From the NCBI GenBank assembly GCA_019084435.1, contig JAHRFV010000059.1:1-21210 (forward strand): a DNA stretch of 21,210 nucleotides. The letters run 5' to 3'. The position numbers were made by a program, and so were the translations under genes. How positions within the stretch are numbered: position 1 is the stretch's first letter; the number at the start of each line of letters is the position of its first letter. Source of the stretch: Dethiosulfatibacter sp. (GTDB taxonomy: Bacteria; Bacillota_A; Clostridia; Tissierellales; Dethiosulfatibacteraceae). Positions 1-7,936 of the stretch are shown here, one piece after another. The notes under the pieces are model-generated. The model did no database searches. It was not told the DNA's origin and was given only the letters and a program-made list of their open reading frames with translations.

Positions 1-1513
1 ATCCTTTGTTTGGCAGGATCAGAAAACCAAAGGAAATAAGACTTTTGAACTGGGTTATATCGATCAGATACTTGCAAAAGTCACCGGCCACAGCGCAACA
101 GTGGTTTCTGTCGAATCAAAAAACAGGCTGAGCTACTCTCCGCCACTTTATGATCTCACTGAGCTGCAAAGGGACGCTTTCAAAATATTCAATTATTCGG
201 CAAAAAAGACCCTTTCAATCATGCAAACTCTATATGAAAAGCATAAAGCACTGACTTACCCGCGGACTGACTCCAGATATCTGACTGACGATATTGTGCC
301 GACAATTCCTGAACGCTTAGGCGCTATCGGCATCGATCCCTACAAGTCGATTGCTTTTGGCTTGCTGAAAAGCCCTGTAAAGGCCTCTAAACGGGTTGTA
401 GACAACTCTAAGGTGTCTGACCACCACGCCATCATACCAACCGAAGAATCGCCTTATATCAACTCTCTGGAGTTCGATGAGAGAAACATATACGAGCTTG
501 TGGTGAAGAGATTCCTGTCTGTACTGATGCCACCCTTTGAATACGAGGAAAAGACGATAACCATATCAATAAATGGAGAGCTCTTCACAACAAAAGGTGT
601 ACGTATCATCAATATGGGCTGGAAACAAACAGACAAAAAAGAGCTTTCAGATACGATTCTACCTGATATTAAAGCAAACAGCAGACTTAATATCAATCGG
701 ATTGTCAAAACCTCAGGGGACACAAAACCGCCCGCTTACTTTAACGAGGGGACTCTATTGAGTGCAATGGAAAACCCAGTGAATTATATGCCTGCAGGCG
801 AAAAAAAGCTCAAGGAAATTCTGGGTAAAACCGGCGGCTTGGGAACAGTGGCCACAAGAGCAGAAATCATTGATAAGCTCTTCAACACTCAGCTTCTAGA
901 ACTAAGAGGTAGTAACATATTGGTCACCGGCAAGGGAAAACAGCTACTGAATCTTGTCCCTGAAGAATTGAAGTCACCACTGCTTACAGCTGAATGGGAG
1001 AGCAAACTAAATCAAATTGCAGAGGGCAAACTGAAGAAGGATAGCTTCATCAAAGAAATGAAGGCCTATACAGAAAAAATCATCAAGGAAATAAAAGGCA
1101 GTGAAGAGAAGTTCAGACATGATAATCTTTCAACAACCAAATGTCCAGATTGTGGTAAAATTATGTTAGAGGTCAAAAACAAATTCGGGAAGAGTCTGGT
1201 TTGTCAGGACAGAGAGTGTGGTCACCGGATTCAGCTATCAAGAACTACCAATGCGAGATGTCCAAATTGCCATAAAAAACTTGAGTTAATCGGAAACGAT
1301 GATGATAAGACCTTTATTTGCAAAAATTGCAGTTATAGGGAAAAGCTTACTGCTTTCGAGAAAAGAAAAAAGGAAATGAACAGCAAAGGCGGTAAACGAG
1401 ACCTTCAGAATTACCAGCAAAATCTGCAAAAAATAGAAAAAGAAGCTATTGAGGAAGATAACCCTTTTGCCGCTTTGGCAAACCTGAAACTGGGTGAGAA
1501 AAACAAGAAATAA
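1..1513 (+). CDS. topB: DNA topoisomerase III (type IA), 3' part; start lies before the window
   Basis: Type IA topoisomerases relax negative supercoils and decatenate DNA by passing strands through a transient tyrosine-linked break. The frame is open from base 2, so 503 C-terminal residues are visible and the N-terminal TOPRIM domain is missing because of the window edge. The active-site motif LTYPRTDSRYL is present, with the catalytic Tyr codon at 257-259. The downstream motif GGLGTVATRAEIIDKL is typical of the family. The C-terminus carries two four-cysteine zinc ribbons (about 1142-1219 and 1259-1331, each CxxC plus a second cysteine pair), followed by a Lys/Glu-rich tail. The tandem zinc ribbons and motif spelling fit the TopB branch of Firmicutes better than TopA. 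A YihY-family gene follows 25 bases downstream on the same strand. Confidence 0.93.
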   Translation, partial: SFVWQDQKTKGNKTFELGYIDQILAKVTGHSATVVSVESKNRLSYSPPLYDLTELQRDAFKIFNYSAKKTLSIMQTLYEKHKALTYPRTDSRYLTDDIVPTIPERLGAIGIDPYKSIAFGLLKSPVKASKRVVDNSKVSDHHAIIPTEESPYINSLEFDERNIYELVVKRFLSVLMPPFEYEEKTITISINGELFTTKGVRIINMGWKQTDKKELSDTILPDIKANSRLNINRIVKTSGDTKPPAYFNEGTLLSAMENPVNYMPAGEKKLKEILGKTGGLGTVATRAEIIDKLFNTQLLELRGSNILVTGKGKQLLNLVPEELKSPLLTAEWESKLNQIAEGKLKKDSFIKEMKAYTEKIIKEIKGSEEKFRHDNLSTTKCPDCGKIMLEVKNKFGKSLVCQDRECGHRIQLSRTTNARCPNCHKKLELIGNDDDKTFICKNCSYREKLTAFEKRKKEMNSKGGKRDLQNYQQNLQKIEKEAIEEDNPFAALANLKLGEKNKK

Positions 1514-1538
1514 GATTTAGTAGTTGATGGAGAAACCC

Positions 1539-2381
1539 ATGAAAGAGATTAATACGTCACAGCTTATAGAAATATCCAATCGATTCAAAAACCACCATAT
1601 CACAGCCTTCAGCGCTCAGATGGCTTTCTTTCTGTTTCTTTCGATTTTTCCATTCACCATGTTTCTACTTTTACTGACTTCAAGGTTAAATCTGGATATA
1701 GATAGTTTCATTTACAATCTGCCAACTGAATCAAGATCTGCTATTATCAATATGATCAATAATTATTTATTGAATGACAGCATAAGCCTTATATCCGTGT
1801 CAGGTCTGGCTGCCCTATGGTCATCCTCAAGGGGAGTAAATGCGTTGATGATAGCATTCAATATCGCCTATGGCTTTGATGAGACACGTAATTTTATTAG
1901 GCTTAAATTGACAGCTGTTTTTTACACGCTTATACTCGTCATTTCAATCATAGTCACGCTGGCGTTGCCCTCCATCGGTAATGGGTTTTTTAACTTCATT
2001 GACAATTTTATTCCAGTATCTCCTTTTTTCGTTGATTTGTTCTATTCTATCCGTCTTCTGCTAAACATAGCAGTTTTTGTCTTCTTCATATTGTCCATGC
2101 ACAAGGTTTTACCTTCCGGTAATTTAAAATACAAAGACACCCTGTTCGGTGCCTTGTTTTCCATCGTCGGATGGTTTGCCTTATCAAGAAGCTTTGGTTT
2201 TTTTGTTCGAACTTTCACCAATTACTCGGCAGTTTATGGAGGACTTGCATCCATCATCACTCTGATGATGTGGTTATATTTTATGAGCGTAGTGTTGATG
2301 CTCGGAGCAGAAATCAACTCCACCATCATTTCATTCAAGAACAGGGAGTATCCCTTTAATCAGAATATTTTCAAGTCTTAA
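1539..2381 (+). CDS. YihY/BrkB family (UPF0761-type) inner-membrane protein
   Basis: This is a polytopic membrane protein of about 280 residues. Hydrophobic segments begin with AFSAQMAFFLFLSIFPF, the family's N-terminal signature, and end with SIITLMMWLYFMSVVLMLGAEIN, its conserved last segment. About six membrane spans can be picked out. Family members were once annotated as ribonuclease BN by mistake; their real role is unknown, with transport or envelope functions proposed. The frame is open from a TTG at 1524 and an ATG at 1527, but GGAG at 1529-1532 sits 6 bases before the ATG at 1539, so that start is preferred. The stop codon overlaps the stop of the convergent recX gene by 4 bases, leaving no room for a separate terminator. 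Confidence 0.88.
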   Translation: MKEINTSQLIEISNRFKNHHITAFSAQMAFFLFLSIFPFTMFLLLLTSRLNLDIDSFIYNLPTESRSAIINMINNYLLNDSISLISVSGLAALWSSSRGVNALMIAFNIAYGFDETRNFIRLKLTAVFYTLILVISIIVTLALPSIGNGFFNFIDNFIPVSPFFVDLFYSIRLLLNIAVFVFFILSMHKVLPSGNLKYKDTLFGALFSIVGWFALSRSFGFFVRTFTNYSAVYGGLASIITLMMWLYFMSVVLMLGAEINSTIISFKNREYPFNQNIFKS

Positions 2382-2842
2382 AGCGGTAATAGGTTTAAAG
2401 CCTTGGCAATTGTTGCATAGCTGTAACCTTTACTCGCCAAATGCCTATACACCTTTTGTCTGATGACCATGGATTCCTGACCGCTTAGGCTATTGATTTT
2501 CTTGTTTGCCAGATAGACCGCATTTTCAATCATCATCTCTTCGTCTATCCCTTCAAGCCCTTCCTCGATCAACTCTGATGAAATACCCTTTTGTATAAGC
2601 TTATTCTTAAGCTTCATTCTTCCGAATCGGTTTATATTGATTTTCTCTTTAAGGTACAACTCTACATATTTTTTATCATCCAGATACCCATAGCTTTTCA
2701 AATAGCTCAGAACGTAATAGATAATATCATCCGGATAGTTTTTATCTTTCAGCTTGTCAGTAATTTCTTTTTCTGTTTTCTGTCTGGCATTCAATAGTCT
2801 AAGCCCATAATTAACAGCCCTGGTCTTATCTTTTTCCGTCAT
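2378..2842 (-). CDS. recX: Regulatory protein RecX
   Basis: RecX binds RecA filaments and modulates recombination and SOS activity. The 154-residue product is in the usual RecX size range and is built from three-helix repeats. Recognisable pieces are the N-terminal LRLLNARQKTEKEITDKLK, the YLKSYGYLDDKKYVELYL segment in the first third, and the RFGRMKLKNKLIQKGIS repeat. recA is not in the window. The start codon overlaps the stop of the upstream small membrane gene by 4 bases (ATGA arrangement, 2839-2842), so the two are probably translationally coupled. The 3' end overlaps that of the convergent YihY gene by 4 bases. Confidence 0.9.
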   Translation of the reverse strand: MTEKDKTRAVNYGLRLLNARQKTEKEITDKLKDKNYPDDIIYYVLSYLKSYGYLDDKKYVELYLKEKININRFGRMKLKNKLIQKGISSELIEEGLEGIDEEMMIENAVYLANKKINSLSGQESMVIRQKVYRHLASKGYSYATIAKALNLLPL

Positions 2843-3048
2843 TTTTTAAGAATGTTTTTCTTGATCCAGCCATAATTCAGGATGACATGTATCACCACCA
2901 GAGCTGAAAAGGTGTATCCGGCCAGAGGATGTATCCTTCTATAAGTGCTATAGGGTATGTAATCATGGAGTAGGGCTGTGGTTCCTAAAGTCAGAAAGGC
3001 AATAGCTAAAACAGTATTTACGATTTTAAGTGTCTGAAGCTTCTTCAT
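2839..3048 (-). CDS. Small DUF4405-like membrane protein (putative haem-binding cytochrome domain)
   Basis: A 69-residue protein with two hydrophobic helices: residues 7-27 (IVNTVLAIAFLTLGTTALLH) and about 44-61. The second begins with HPLAGYTFSALVVIHVILNY, which matches the H...G......IH..LN pattern of the DUF4405/flavinylation-associated cytochrome domain, whose spaced histidines are thought to bind b-type haem. Family assignment rests on this motif only. GGAGG at 3057-3061 (read on the minus strand) lies upstream of the ATG. It heads a two-gene unit with recX, with a 4-base overlap. A functional link between a membrane cytochrome fragment and RecX is not evident, so co-expression may be incidental. 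Confidence 0.7.
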   Translation of the reverse strand: MKKLQTLKIVNTVLAIAFLTLGTTALLHDYIPYSTYRRIHPLAGYTFSALVVIHVILNYGWIKKNILKK

Positions 3049-3076
3049 AAATAATTCCTCCTGGTTTGATAAGACA

Positions 3077-3085
3077 ATTATAGCA
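3077..3085 (-). promoter_or_regulatory. Extended -10 promoter for the DUF4405-recX unit
   Basis: On the minus strand the sequence reads TGCTATAAT: a perfect -10 hexamer with the TGn extension. No good -35 hexamer lies 16-18 bases upstream, which extended -10 promoters can tolerate. It sits about 30 bases before the start codon, leaving room for the GGAGG ribosome binding site. Confidence 0.5.
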
Positions 3086-3122
3086 TATATCCCATCTAAT
3101 TTTTACTATTAATCCTTGACCC

Positions 3123-3155
3123 TTGCAATTGATTACCCTTTTGATTTATTATAGT
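3123..3155 (+). promoter_or_regulatory. Possible promoter for the DUF362 gene
   Basis: TTGCAA (3123-3128) is followed after 18 bases by TATTAT (3147-3152), with an alternative -10 TATAGT at 3150-3155. It lies in the divergent region between the DUF4405-recX unit and the DUF362 gene and is about 30 bases before the ATG at 3183. The hexamers are imperfect and other pairings are possible. Confidence 0.35.
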
Positions 3156-3182
3156 ACTATAACATCCAAGGAGCGTGAATAA

Positions 3183-4202
3183 ATGAGCAAAGTATATTTT
3201 ATCGAGCAAAAGAATGCAAATTACAATGAACTGGGCAAATCTGCTCTTGTGCTGCTGAAAACTATAGAAGCCGAAACCGATCATCAGTTCGCAGAGAAGC
3301 TTCCAATTAAAGTTCATTTCGGTGAAAAGGGCAATAATACCTATATGCCACCAGAGTGCTATGATGCAGTCATTGAATATTTGAAGTCAAAAAATGTTTC
3401 ACCCACTTATATTGAGACCAATGTGCTTTACAGAGGTGCCAGAACAACAGCTGAAAGCCATCTCAAGCTTGCACTAGAGCACGGTTTCAATCAAATTCCT
3501 ATCATCTTCGCCGATGGAGAGATTGGGACTGATTATAACGAAATAGAAATCAACAAGGATTATATCGACAAATGCAAGATTGGCAAGGCTTACCAAGACT
3601 ATAAACAATACATCGTGATGAGTCATTTCAAAGGTCATAATGCAGCTGGATTTGGTGGCGCATTAAAGCAACTGGCTATGGGATTCGCTGCAAGGGGTGG
3701 AAAGTTTGCACAGCATTCAGGCATATCCCCAATTGTCAGTGCGAAAAAATGCATCGCGTGTGGGTTATGTATGGAAAAGTGTGATTTTGACGCTATCCAT
3801 ATAGATGAGGTTGCAGTAATCGACAATGAGAAATGTGTCGGGTGTGCAGGTTGTATTGCTGTGTGCCCAGAAGCTGCAATCAGAAATGATTGGGGTGGAT
3901 CTAATTTCCTGGAAAAACTGGCTGAGTATGCTTACGGAGCATCTAGAGATAAGGATATCATCTATATCTCATTCCTGCAGAACATTACTGCCGACTGTGA
4001 CTGCATGGGACAGCACATGGAGTTGATTGCAGATAATATAGGTGTATTAGCCAGCAAGGATCCTGTAGCCCTGGACTGCGCATGTCTCGACATGCTTCAA
4101 AAGAATTCAGCCCAGAAGCTGTTTGAAAAAGGCAGAAAAAGTCTGGCACATGCAGAGAAAATCGGTTTAGGCACAACCCGATATGAGTTAATTGAATATT
4201 AA
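3183..4202 (+). CDS. DUF362 domain protein with two [4Fe-4S] ferredoxin motifs
   Basis: A cytoplasmic 339-residue iron-sulfur protein. Residues 1-180 and 230-339 form the DUF362 domain (conserved pieces HFGEKGN, SHFKGHNAAGFGGALKQL and the late ASKDPVALDCACLDML). The middle holds an inserted 2x[4Fe-4S] ferredoxin unit, with cysteines 190, 193, 196, 200 and 218, 221, 224, 228. DUF362 proteins are common in anaerobes and are presumed electron-transfer or metal-related, but no biochemical role is established. AGGAG at 3169-3173 gives a clear start. The OsmC gene follows after 18 bases, so the two are probably cotranscribed, which loosely suggests redox or peroxide-related work. Confidence 0.9.
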   Translation: MSKVYFIEQKNANYNELGKSALVLLKTIEAETDHQFAEKLPIKVHFGEKGNNTYMPPECYDAVIEYLKSKNVSPTYIETNVLYRGARTTAESHLKLALEHGFNQIPIIFADGEIGTDYNEIEINKDYIDKCKIGKAYQDYKQYIVMSHFKGHNAAGFGGALKQLAMGFAARGGKFAQHSGISPIVSAKKCIACGLCMEKCDFDAIHIDEVAVIDNEKCVGCAGCIAVCPEAAIRNDWGGSNFLEKLAEYAYGASRDKDIIYISFLQNITADCDCMGQHMELIADNIGVLASKDPVALDCACLDMLQKNSAQKLFEKGRKSLAHAEKIGLGTTRYELIEY

Positions 4203-4220
4203 ATAATAGAGAGGTAGTTT

Positions 4221-4616
4221 ATGACATTACAAAGAGTGGAGCTGAGGTTCCAACAAGAGTTTAAGGGACAACTGACAGCTGAAAACCATACAGTCGATAT
4301 AGGCACTGAAAAAGGATCCCTAGCGCCTTATGATATGCTTTTAGGTGCTTTGGCATCCTGTTACTATTCGACCTTTCTGGATGTCACAGTCAAAAAAAGA
4401 ATAAGCTTTGACAAGGCTGAAATCATTGTGACGGGTGAAAAGCGGGAAGAAATACCCACCACACTGAAATGGGTCAACCTGGACATAAAAATACACGGAG
4501 CCAAGTCACAAAATGGCATAATAAAAGCAGGAGAAATGGCTGCAAAATACTGTTCTGTTTATCAGACAATTGCTCATGTCGCTGACATGAAATGGAGCAT
4601 TTCATTTGTAATTTGA
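4221..4616 (+). CDS. OsmC family protein
   Basis: OsmC/Ohr proteins reduce organic hydroperoxides with a pair of reactive cysteines. This 131-residue protein has the expected length and fold pattern: the first cysteine in GALASCYYSTF (Cys47) at the start of the long central helix, and the second in KYCSVYQTIA (Cys111). It looks more like the YhfA/SACOL1771-type OsmC branch than Ohr; members of that branch often lack a proven substrate. GAGG lies 6 bases before the ATG. It is the second gene of a pair with the DUF362 protein. The -35 box of the L25 promoter overlaps its stop codon. Confidence 0.87.
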   Translation: MTLQRVELRFQQEFKGQLTAENHTVDIGTEKGSLAPYDMLLGALASCYYSTFLDVTVKKRISFDKAEIIVTGEKREEIPTTLKWVNLDIKIHGAKSQNGIIKAGEMAAKYCSVYQTIAHVADMKWSISFVI

Positions 4617-4641
4617 ATCTTAGTAAAAAACGTGATATAAT
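4613..4641 (+). promoter_or_regulatory. Strong promoter for ribosomal protein L25
   Basis: TTGAAT at 4613-4618, a 17-base spacer and a perfect TATAAT at 4636-4641, with the TG extension (TGATATAAT). The -35 box overlaps the TGA stop of the OsmC gene. An ideal AAGGAGG (4666-4672) follows 7 bases before the L25 ATG. Confidence 0.8.
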
Positions 4642-4679
4642 ATTCCAGATGTTGCGTCTAAAAATAAGGAGGTATATAT

Positions 4680-5300
4680 ATGAAAATAAGCTGCATTCCT
4701 AGAGATATAACAGGTACAAGTGTTTCAAGAAGACTTAGAAAAGAAGATTTTGTACCTGGTGTTATATATGGAAAAGGAAAAACCCCAGAAAACATATCAG
4801 TAGCAAGAAAAGACATCGATAAAGTAATAAGATACCATGGAGAAAATGCGATACTTGAACTTAGTTTAAATGGAAAAGAAATGGATGCAATGATTAAGGA
4901 AGTTCAAAAGGATCCAATTCAGGGATCAGTGATACATCTTGACTTGTATCAGATCAGCAAGGACCAGAAGGTACAGGTTTCAGTGCCAATTCATCTCTTA
5001 AATGCTGACATGTTGCCAGCAGATAGTGCATTAGTCAGACAATTGGACGAAATTGAAATCGAGTGTGCTGCCAATATCATTCCTAGAAATATCGAAGTTG
5101 ATGTTGAAGGTCTGAAAATCGGACATGCTATACATGTTTCAGATATTAGTTTCGCTGAAGGAATCACTGTGCTTGAAGACGCAGAAGCAGTCATCGTTTC
5201 TCTATCACAATCCAGAGTAGAAGAAGAGGATGTTGAAGAGGAAGAAGAAGACGAAGAAGCTGAACCAGTGTTGATTGGTAGCGATGAAGACGAAGAGTAA
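4680..5300 (+). CDS. rplY: 50S ribosomal protein L25 / general stress protein Ctc
   Basis: L25 of the long CTC/TL5 type binds 5S rRNA in the large subunit. The 206-residue protein has the N-terminal 5S-binding domain (residues 1 to about 92, including RRLRKEDFVPGVIYG and the end motif QGSVIHLDLYQI) and the C-terminal CTC beta domain (about 95-185, with the IPRNIEVDVEGL motif). The tail after residue 180 is a run of Glu and Asp that ends in SDEDEE, a common feature of Firmicute Ctc proteins. In Bacillus the homologue is a general-stress gene; here a strong vegetative-type promoter and a clean terminator make it a single-gene unit. Confidence 0.93.
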   Translation: MKISCIPRDITGTSVSRRLRKEDFVPGVIYGKGKTPENISVARKDIDKVIRYHGENAILELSLNGKEMDAMIKEVQKDPIQGSVIHLDLYQISKDQKVQVSVPIHLLNADMLPADSALVRQLDEIEIECAANIIPRNIEVDVEGLKIGHAIHVSDISFAEGITVLEDAEAVIVSLSQSRVEEEDVEEEEEDEEAEPVLIGSDEDEE

Positions 5301-5310
5301 ATGATTAATA

Positions 5311-5338
5311 AATCACTTCATTATTTGGAGTGATTTTT
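5311..5338 (+). terminator. Rho-independent terminator after rplY
   Basis: AATCACTTCA pairs with TTTGGAGTGATT over ten base pairs (one G-T pair) around a five-base TTATT loop, and a T run follows directly (5334-5338). It lies 10 bases after the L25 stop codon. Confidence 0.85.
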
Positions 5339-5381
5339 AATATCAACAGGTATCAATTATATATAATGGGAGGCGTTAAAA

Positions 5382-6326
5382 ATGAAAATCGTAGTAACAA
5401 CATTTCCTTTCCCAAATGAACATCTATTGAAACTTAGAAACGATTTTATAGATATTGATATTGTTTTTCCCGAAACAAAAGAACAGATATTAAAAGAGAT
5501 AGTGGACGCTGACGGTGTTGTTTCAATGGCTCTAAAGCAAGATCAGATTGAGGCAGGTAAGCAACTGAAATGGATTCAGTCTTTGACCGCTGGAGTAGAT
5601 GCTTATCCGTTGGAATATATTGAGCAACGTAACATCACACTTACAACCGGCAGGGGTATCCATAAAATACACATGACTGAATACGCAATTGCTATGATGA
5701 TTATGGCTGCAAGAAGACTCGATACGATGATTCTCAATCAACAGAAAACTCACTGGGATAGTCATATACCACAAAACGAAATTCATGGAAAAAAACTCGG
5801 GATAATCGGTCTTGGCTCCATAGGTCAAGGAATCGCTGAGATGGCAACTATTCTCGGAATGGAAGTGTATGGAATAAAACACACACCAACCGAGATAGAA
5901 GGTGTGAAAAAGGTTTTTGATATGAGTGGTATGGATTTTATCGCCCAAAACTGTGATTATATAATAGCACTGCTCCCCCATACACAAGAAACTGAAAAGA
6001 TTATCGATGAGAGATTTTTCAATCTAATGGATAAGGATGCCGTTTTTATCAATATGGGCAGGGGGAAAACAGTTAACCAAGAACATTTAACACAGGCTCT
6101 TAAGGACAGACAATTTAGATTATGTATCTCTGATGTCTTCGAGACAGAGCCACTACCTGAAAATGATCCTCTCTGGGAACTGGACAATATAATTATAACA
6201 CCCCACATATGCGGGCCTGTTGTGGATTATATGGCCAAAGCCTATACAATTGTAAAAAACAATTTGGATAATTTCGTAAAGGATAAATCATTGAATAATA
6301 TCTACTCCTTCAGAAAAGGATACTGA
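5382..6326 (+). CDS. D-isomer-specific 2-hydroxyacid dehydrogenase (NAD-dependent, phosphoglycerate-dehydrogenase-like)
   Basis: These enzymes interconvert 2-oxoacids and D-2-hydroxyacids with NAD(P)H. The 314-residue protein has the usual order: an N-terminal substrate-binding half, a Rossmann domain with KKLGIIGLGSIGQGIAE (GxGxxG at 143-148), and a return to the substrate domain. The catalytic set is complete: Arg227 in NMGRG, Glu256 in DVFETEPLP and His275 in TPHICGP. The substrate cannot be read from sequence; glyoxylate/hydroxypyruvate, D-lactate or another 2-oxoacid are all possible. GGGAGG precedes the ATG by 8 bases. It lies alone between two terminators, and no convincing promoter was found in the short space after the L25 terminator. 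Confidence 0.9.
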   Translation: MKIVVTTFPFPNEHLLKLRNDFIDIDIVFPETKEQILKEIVDADGVVSMALKQDQIEAGKQLKWIQSLTAGVDAYPLEYIEQRNITLTTGRGIHKIHMTEYAIAMMIMAARRLDTMILNQQKTHWDSHIPQNEIHGKKLGIIGLGSIGQGIAEMATILGMEVYGIKHTPTEIEGVKKVFDMSGMDFIAQNCDYIIALLPHTQETEKIIDERFFNLMDKDAVFINMGRGKTVNQEHLTQALKDRQFRLCISDVFETEPLPENDPLWELDNIIITPHICGPVVDYMAKAYTIVKNNLDNFVKDKSLNNIYSFRKGY

Positions 6327-6355
6327 TATATAGTTGCTTAGCTTCAAAAATAAAA

Positions 6356-6380
6356 TGAAACCTGCTGATGCAGGTTTTAT
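6356..6380. terminator. Bidirectional terminator between hydroxyacid dehydrogenase and small acidic gene
   Basis: The stem AAACCTGC/GCAGGTTT closes over a TGAT loop. On the plus strand it is followed by TTTTATCCTTTT, and on the minus strand by TTTCATTTTATTTTT. It sits 30 bases after the plus-strand stop and its downstream arm meets the stop of the minus-strand gene, so it can serve both convergent genes. Confidence 0.75.
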
Positions 6381-6625
6381 CCTTTTAAGTATTCTATTAC
6401 TGATTCAATCTCATCCTCGCTCAAATCCCTTAGCTCTGTATCTGAGTATGCTCCCAGGTCGTTGGCAAAGAATTCGCATAAATCATCAACCATCATCTCG
6501 TCCACATCATCAAAACAATCGAAGATGCAATCTTTAAATGTTTCAAAGTCGACCTCATTGTGCTTATCCAAAGATCTAATTAGTTTTCTCCAATCTTTGA
6601 AATTAGATTCGTAGATACTTTTCAA
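6377..6625 (-). CDS. Small acidic protein of unknown function
   Basis: I do not recognise this 82-residue protein. It is strongly acidic, with a cluster CIFDCFDDVDEMMVDDLCEF in the middle and ELRDLSEDEIESVIEYLKG at the end, and looks helical and soluble with no signal peptide. The three cysteines are not arranged as a zinc motif. The longest frame would start at a GTG at 6634, but that codon overlaps the AAGGAG at 6634-6639. The TTG at 6623-6625 has 8-base spacing and gives the start MKSIYESNFKDW. It has its own good ribosome binding site and a terminator at its end, which argues for a real gene. The preceding 6640-6780 is very AT-rich with no clear promoter. Confidence 0.65.
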   Translation of the reverse strand: MKSIYESNFKDWRKLIRSLDKHNEVDFETFKDCIFDCFDDVDEMMVDDLCEFFANDLGAYSDTELRDLSEDEIESVIEYLKG

Positions 6626-6780
6626 GAATTTCACTCCTTCATCAAAATATTAATGCAAAATTATTATAAAACGAATTTTAAAAAATATCTACTGTTTTTT
6701 TAGTAATATTTATATAAAGACTACCTTTTCTACACTGTTTACAAAATTTTATAAGTAATACCCTTAGCATAAGCATCATT

Positions 6781-7734
6781 TTATGAGACTACATAATAGT
6801 CCATTGTCGACGTTGCCTTAAATCCTAGAGATTTATAAAGTGATAAAGCATTTTCATTATTGGCTTCAACTTGAAGCATAACGTCAGCAACCTCTAAATT
6901 TTTAAACATCTCAATTGCAAGCGTCAAGAGTTCCCTACCATGACCTTTCCCACGATACTCAGGTAGTATGCCAAGACCGAAAATCCCCCCTAATCCAGCA
7001 AGAAGCTGTAAGGTAACTTTCCCAATGATTTTACCCTCGAATTCTGCCATAAAAATGGTTATCCCTCTTTTCTCCTCTTCTTCAGGCAAAAAAAGCGAGT
7101 TGCAGGCGTCAATTGGGTTTTCTTGATTTTCTCCAGCTGGCGCATTTTCTGAAAATACATCTCTAAAATAGATTATGTTTTGTCTCTCAATTTCTTCAGC
7201 ATCAGCATTAGTTGCTTTCCTCAAATTGATTTTACAGTGTTTATGAGCTACTCTAGAATAGGTATCGTAATCCAGAAACATTTCATATTCCGAATGCTTA
7301 TAGCGTGCGCCTTTATTCTCTATAAAAGCCTGACCTCCTTTTGATAATCGATCGCTTAAAAGCAACAGTTTTGGTATATTTCTCTTCTTGTATTCACATA
7401 GTAAAAGATCATAGAGTGTGCTAAAGATGCCACGTCTTCTATACTCGGGATGAACCATGCCATTGATTTCAATTTCGGCTTTTAAGCCTCCAAATGAACA
7501 GATTCCAATATACCCAATCAGCAAATCGCCTTCAAAACACATGAACTCATTGAATTGTTCGATGCTTATGGATTGTTGTTTGAACTTCGAACTTTCTTGC
7601 AAGCCAAGTTTATAATCCAGTTCAAGTTTCAAACTCACTTGATCGTGTGCCAGGCAAGTTTTCTCAAGTGTATTGATGAGCTGGTGATCAGCCCTACTTA
7701 AACCTTCTGTTAATTTGATCCATATTGAACTCAT
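6781..7734 (-). CDS. Tandem GNAT-family acetyltransferase
   Basis: A 317-residue protein with two GNAT folds. The first (about 5-155) has the acetyl-CoA motif MVHPEYRRRGIFSTLYDLLL (pyrophosphate loop near residues 98-103). The second (about 168-315) has LGILPEYRGKGHGRELLTLA (261-266) and the typical late motif ANNENALSLYKSLGFKAT. Double-GNAT proteins include mycothiol synthase, but that pathway belongs to actinobacteria, so the substrate here is unknown. GGGAGG lies 7 bases before the ATG and a good promoter lies further upstream. No clear terminator was found after the stop; the AT-rich interval 6640-6780 separates it from the small acidic gene. Confidence 0.85.
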   Translation of the reverse strand: MSSIWIKLTEGLSRADHQLINTLEKTCLAHDQVSLKLELDYKLGLQESSKFKQQSISIEQFNEFMCFEGDLLIGYIGICSFGGLKAEIEINGMVHPEYRRRGIFSTLYDLLLCEYKKRNIPKLLLLSDRLSKGGQAFIENKGARYKHSEYEMFLDYDTYSRVAHKHCKINLRKATNADAEEIERQNIIYFRDVFSENAPAGENQENPIDACNSLFLPEEEEKRGITIFMAEFEGKIIGKVTLQLLAGLGGIFGLGILPEYRGKGHGRELLTLAIEMFKNLEVADVMLQVEANNENALSLYKSLGFKATSTMDYYVVS

Positions 7735-7769
7735 TTCATACCTCCCAAGATATAGGAATCATTAATCCT

Positions 7770-7797
7770 ATTATACTCTAAATTCTTTATGCGTAAA
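7770..7797 (-). promoter_or_regulatory. Promoter for the GNAT gene
   Basis: On the minus strand TTTACG (7792-7797) and a perfect TATAAT (7770-7775) are separated by 16 bases. The -10 box lies about 35 bases upstream of the start codon. Confidence 0.6.
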
Positions 7798-7879
7798 GTA
7801 TGGGTCATGACACGGTCTTAATTGACAAATTTGAAGAAATATATTTATGCTTCCAATATAAGCCTGATACTGCTAAATC

Positions 7880-7907
7880 TTTACATTGGTGATGTTTATG
7901 TTACAAT
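7880..7907 (+). promoter_or_regulatory. Promoter for the CHAD-pcm unit
   Basis: TTTACA (7880-7885), 16 bases, then TACAAT (7902-7907) with the TG extension (TGTTACAAT). It places the transcript start about 20-25 bases before the ATG at 7937. A separate TTGACA at 7822-7827 has no good -10 partner. Confidence 0.55.
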
Positions 7908-7936
7908 AATAATATAAGTAAGAAAGGATGGATTAA

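Noticed and set aside
5362..5367. Perfect TATAAT before the hydroxyacid dehydrogenase gene
   Set aside because: It is directly next to the GGGAGG site, so transcription from it would start inside or after the ribosome binding site, and there is no -35 box at the right distance.
5532..5987. 151-codon minus-strand frame opposite the hydroxyacid dehydrogenase
   Set aside because: It is antisense to the Rossmann-domain coding sequence, with unnatural composition (many Cys, His and Ser) and no ribosome binding site.
7753..7770. Imperfect dyad TAGGAATCATTAATCCTA beside the GNAT promoter
   Set aside because: Only the outer five bases pair well, and in AT-rich DNA this can occur by chance; not strong enough to call an operator.
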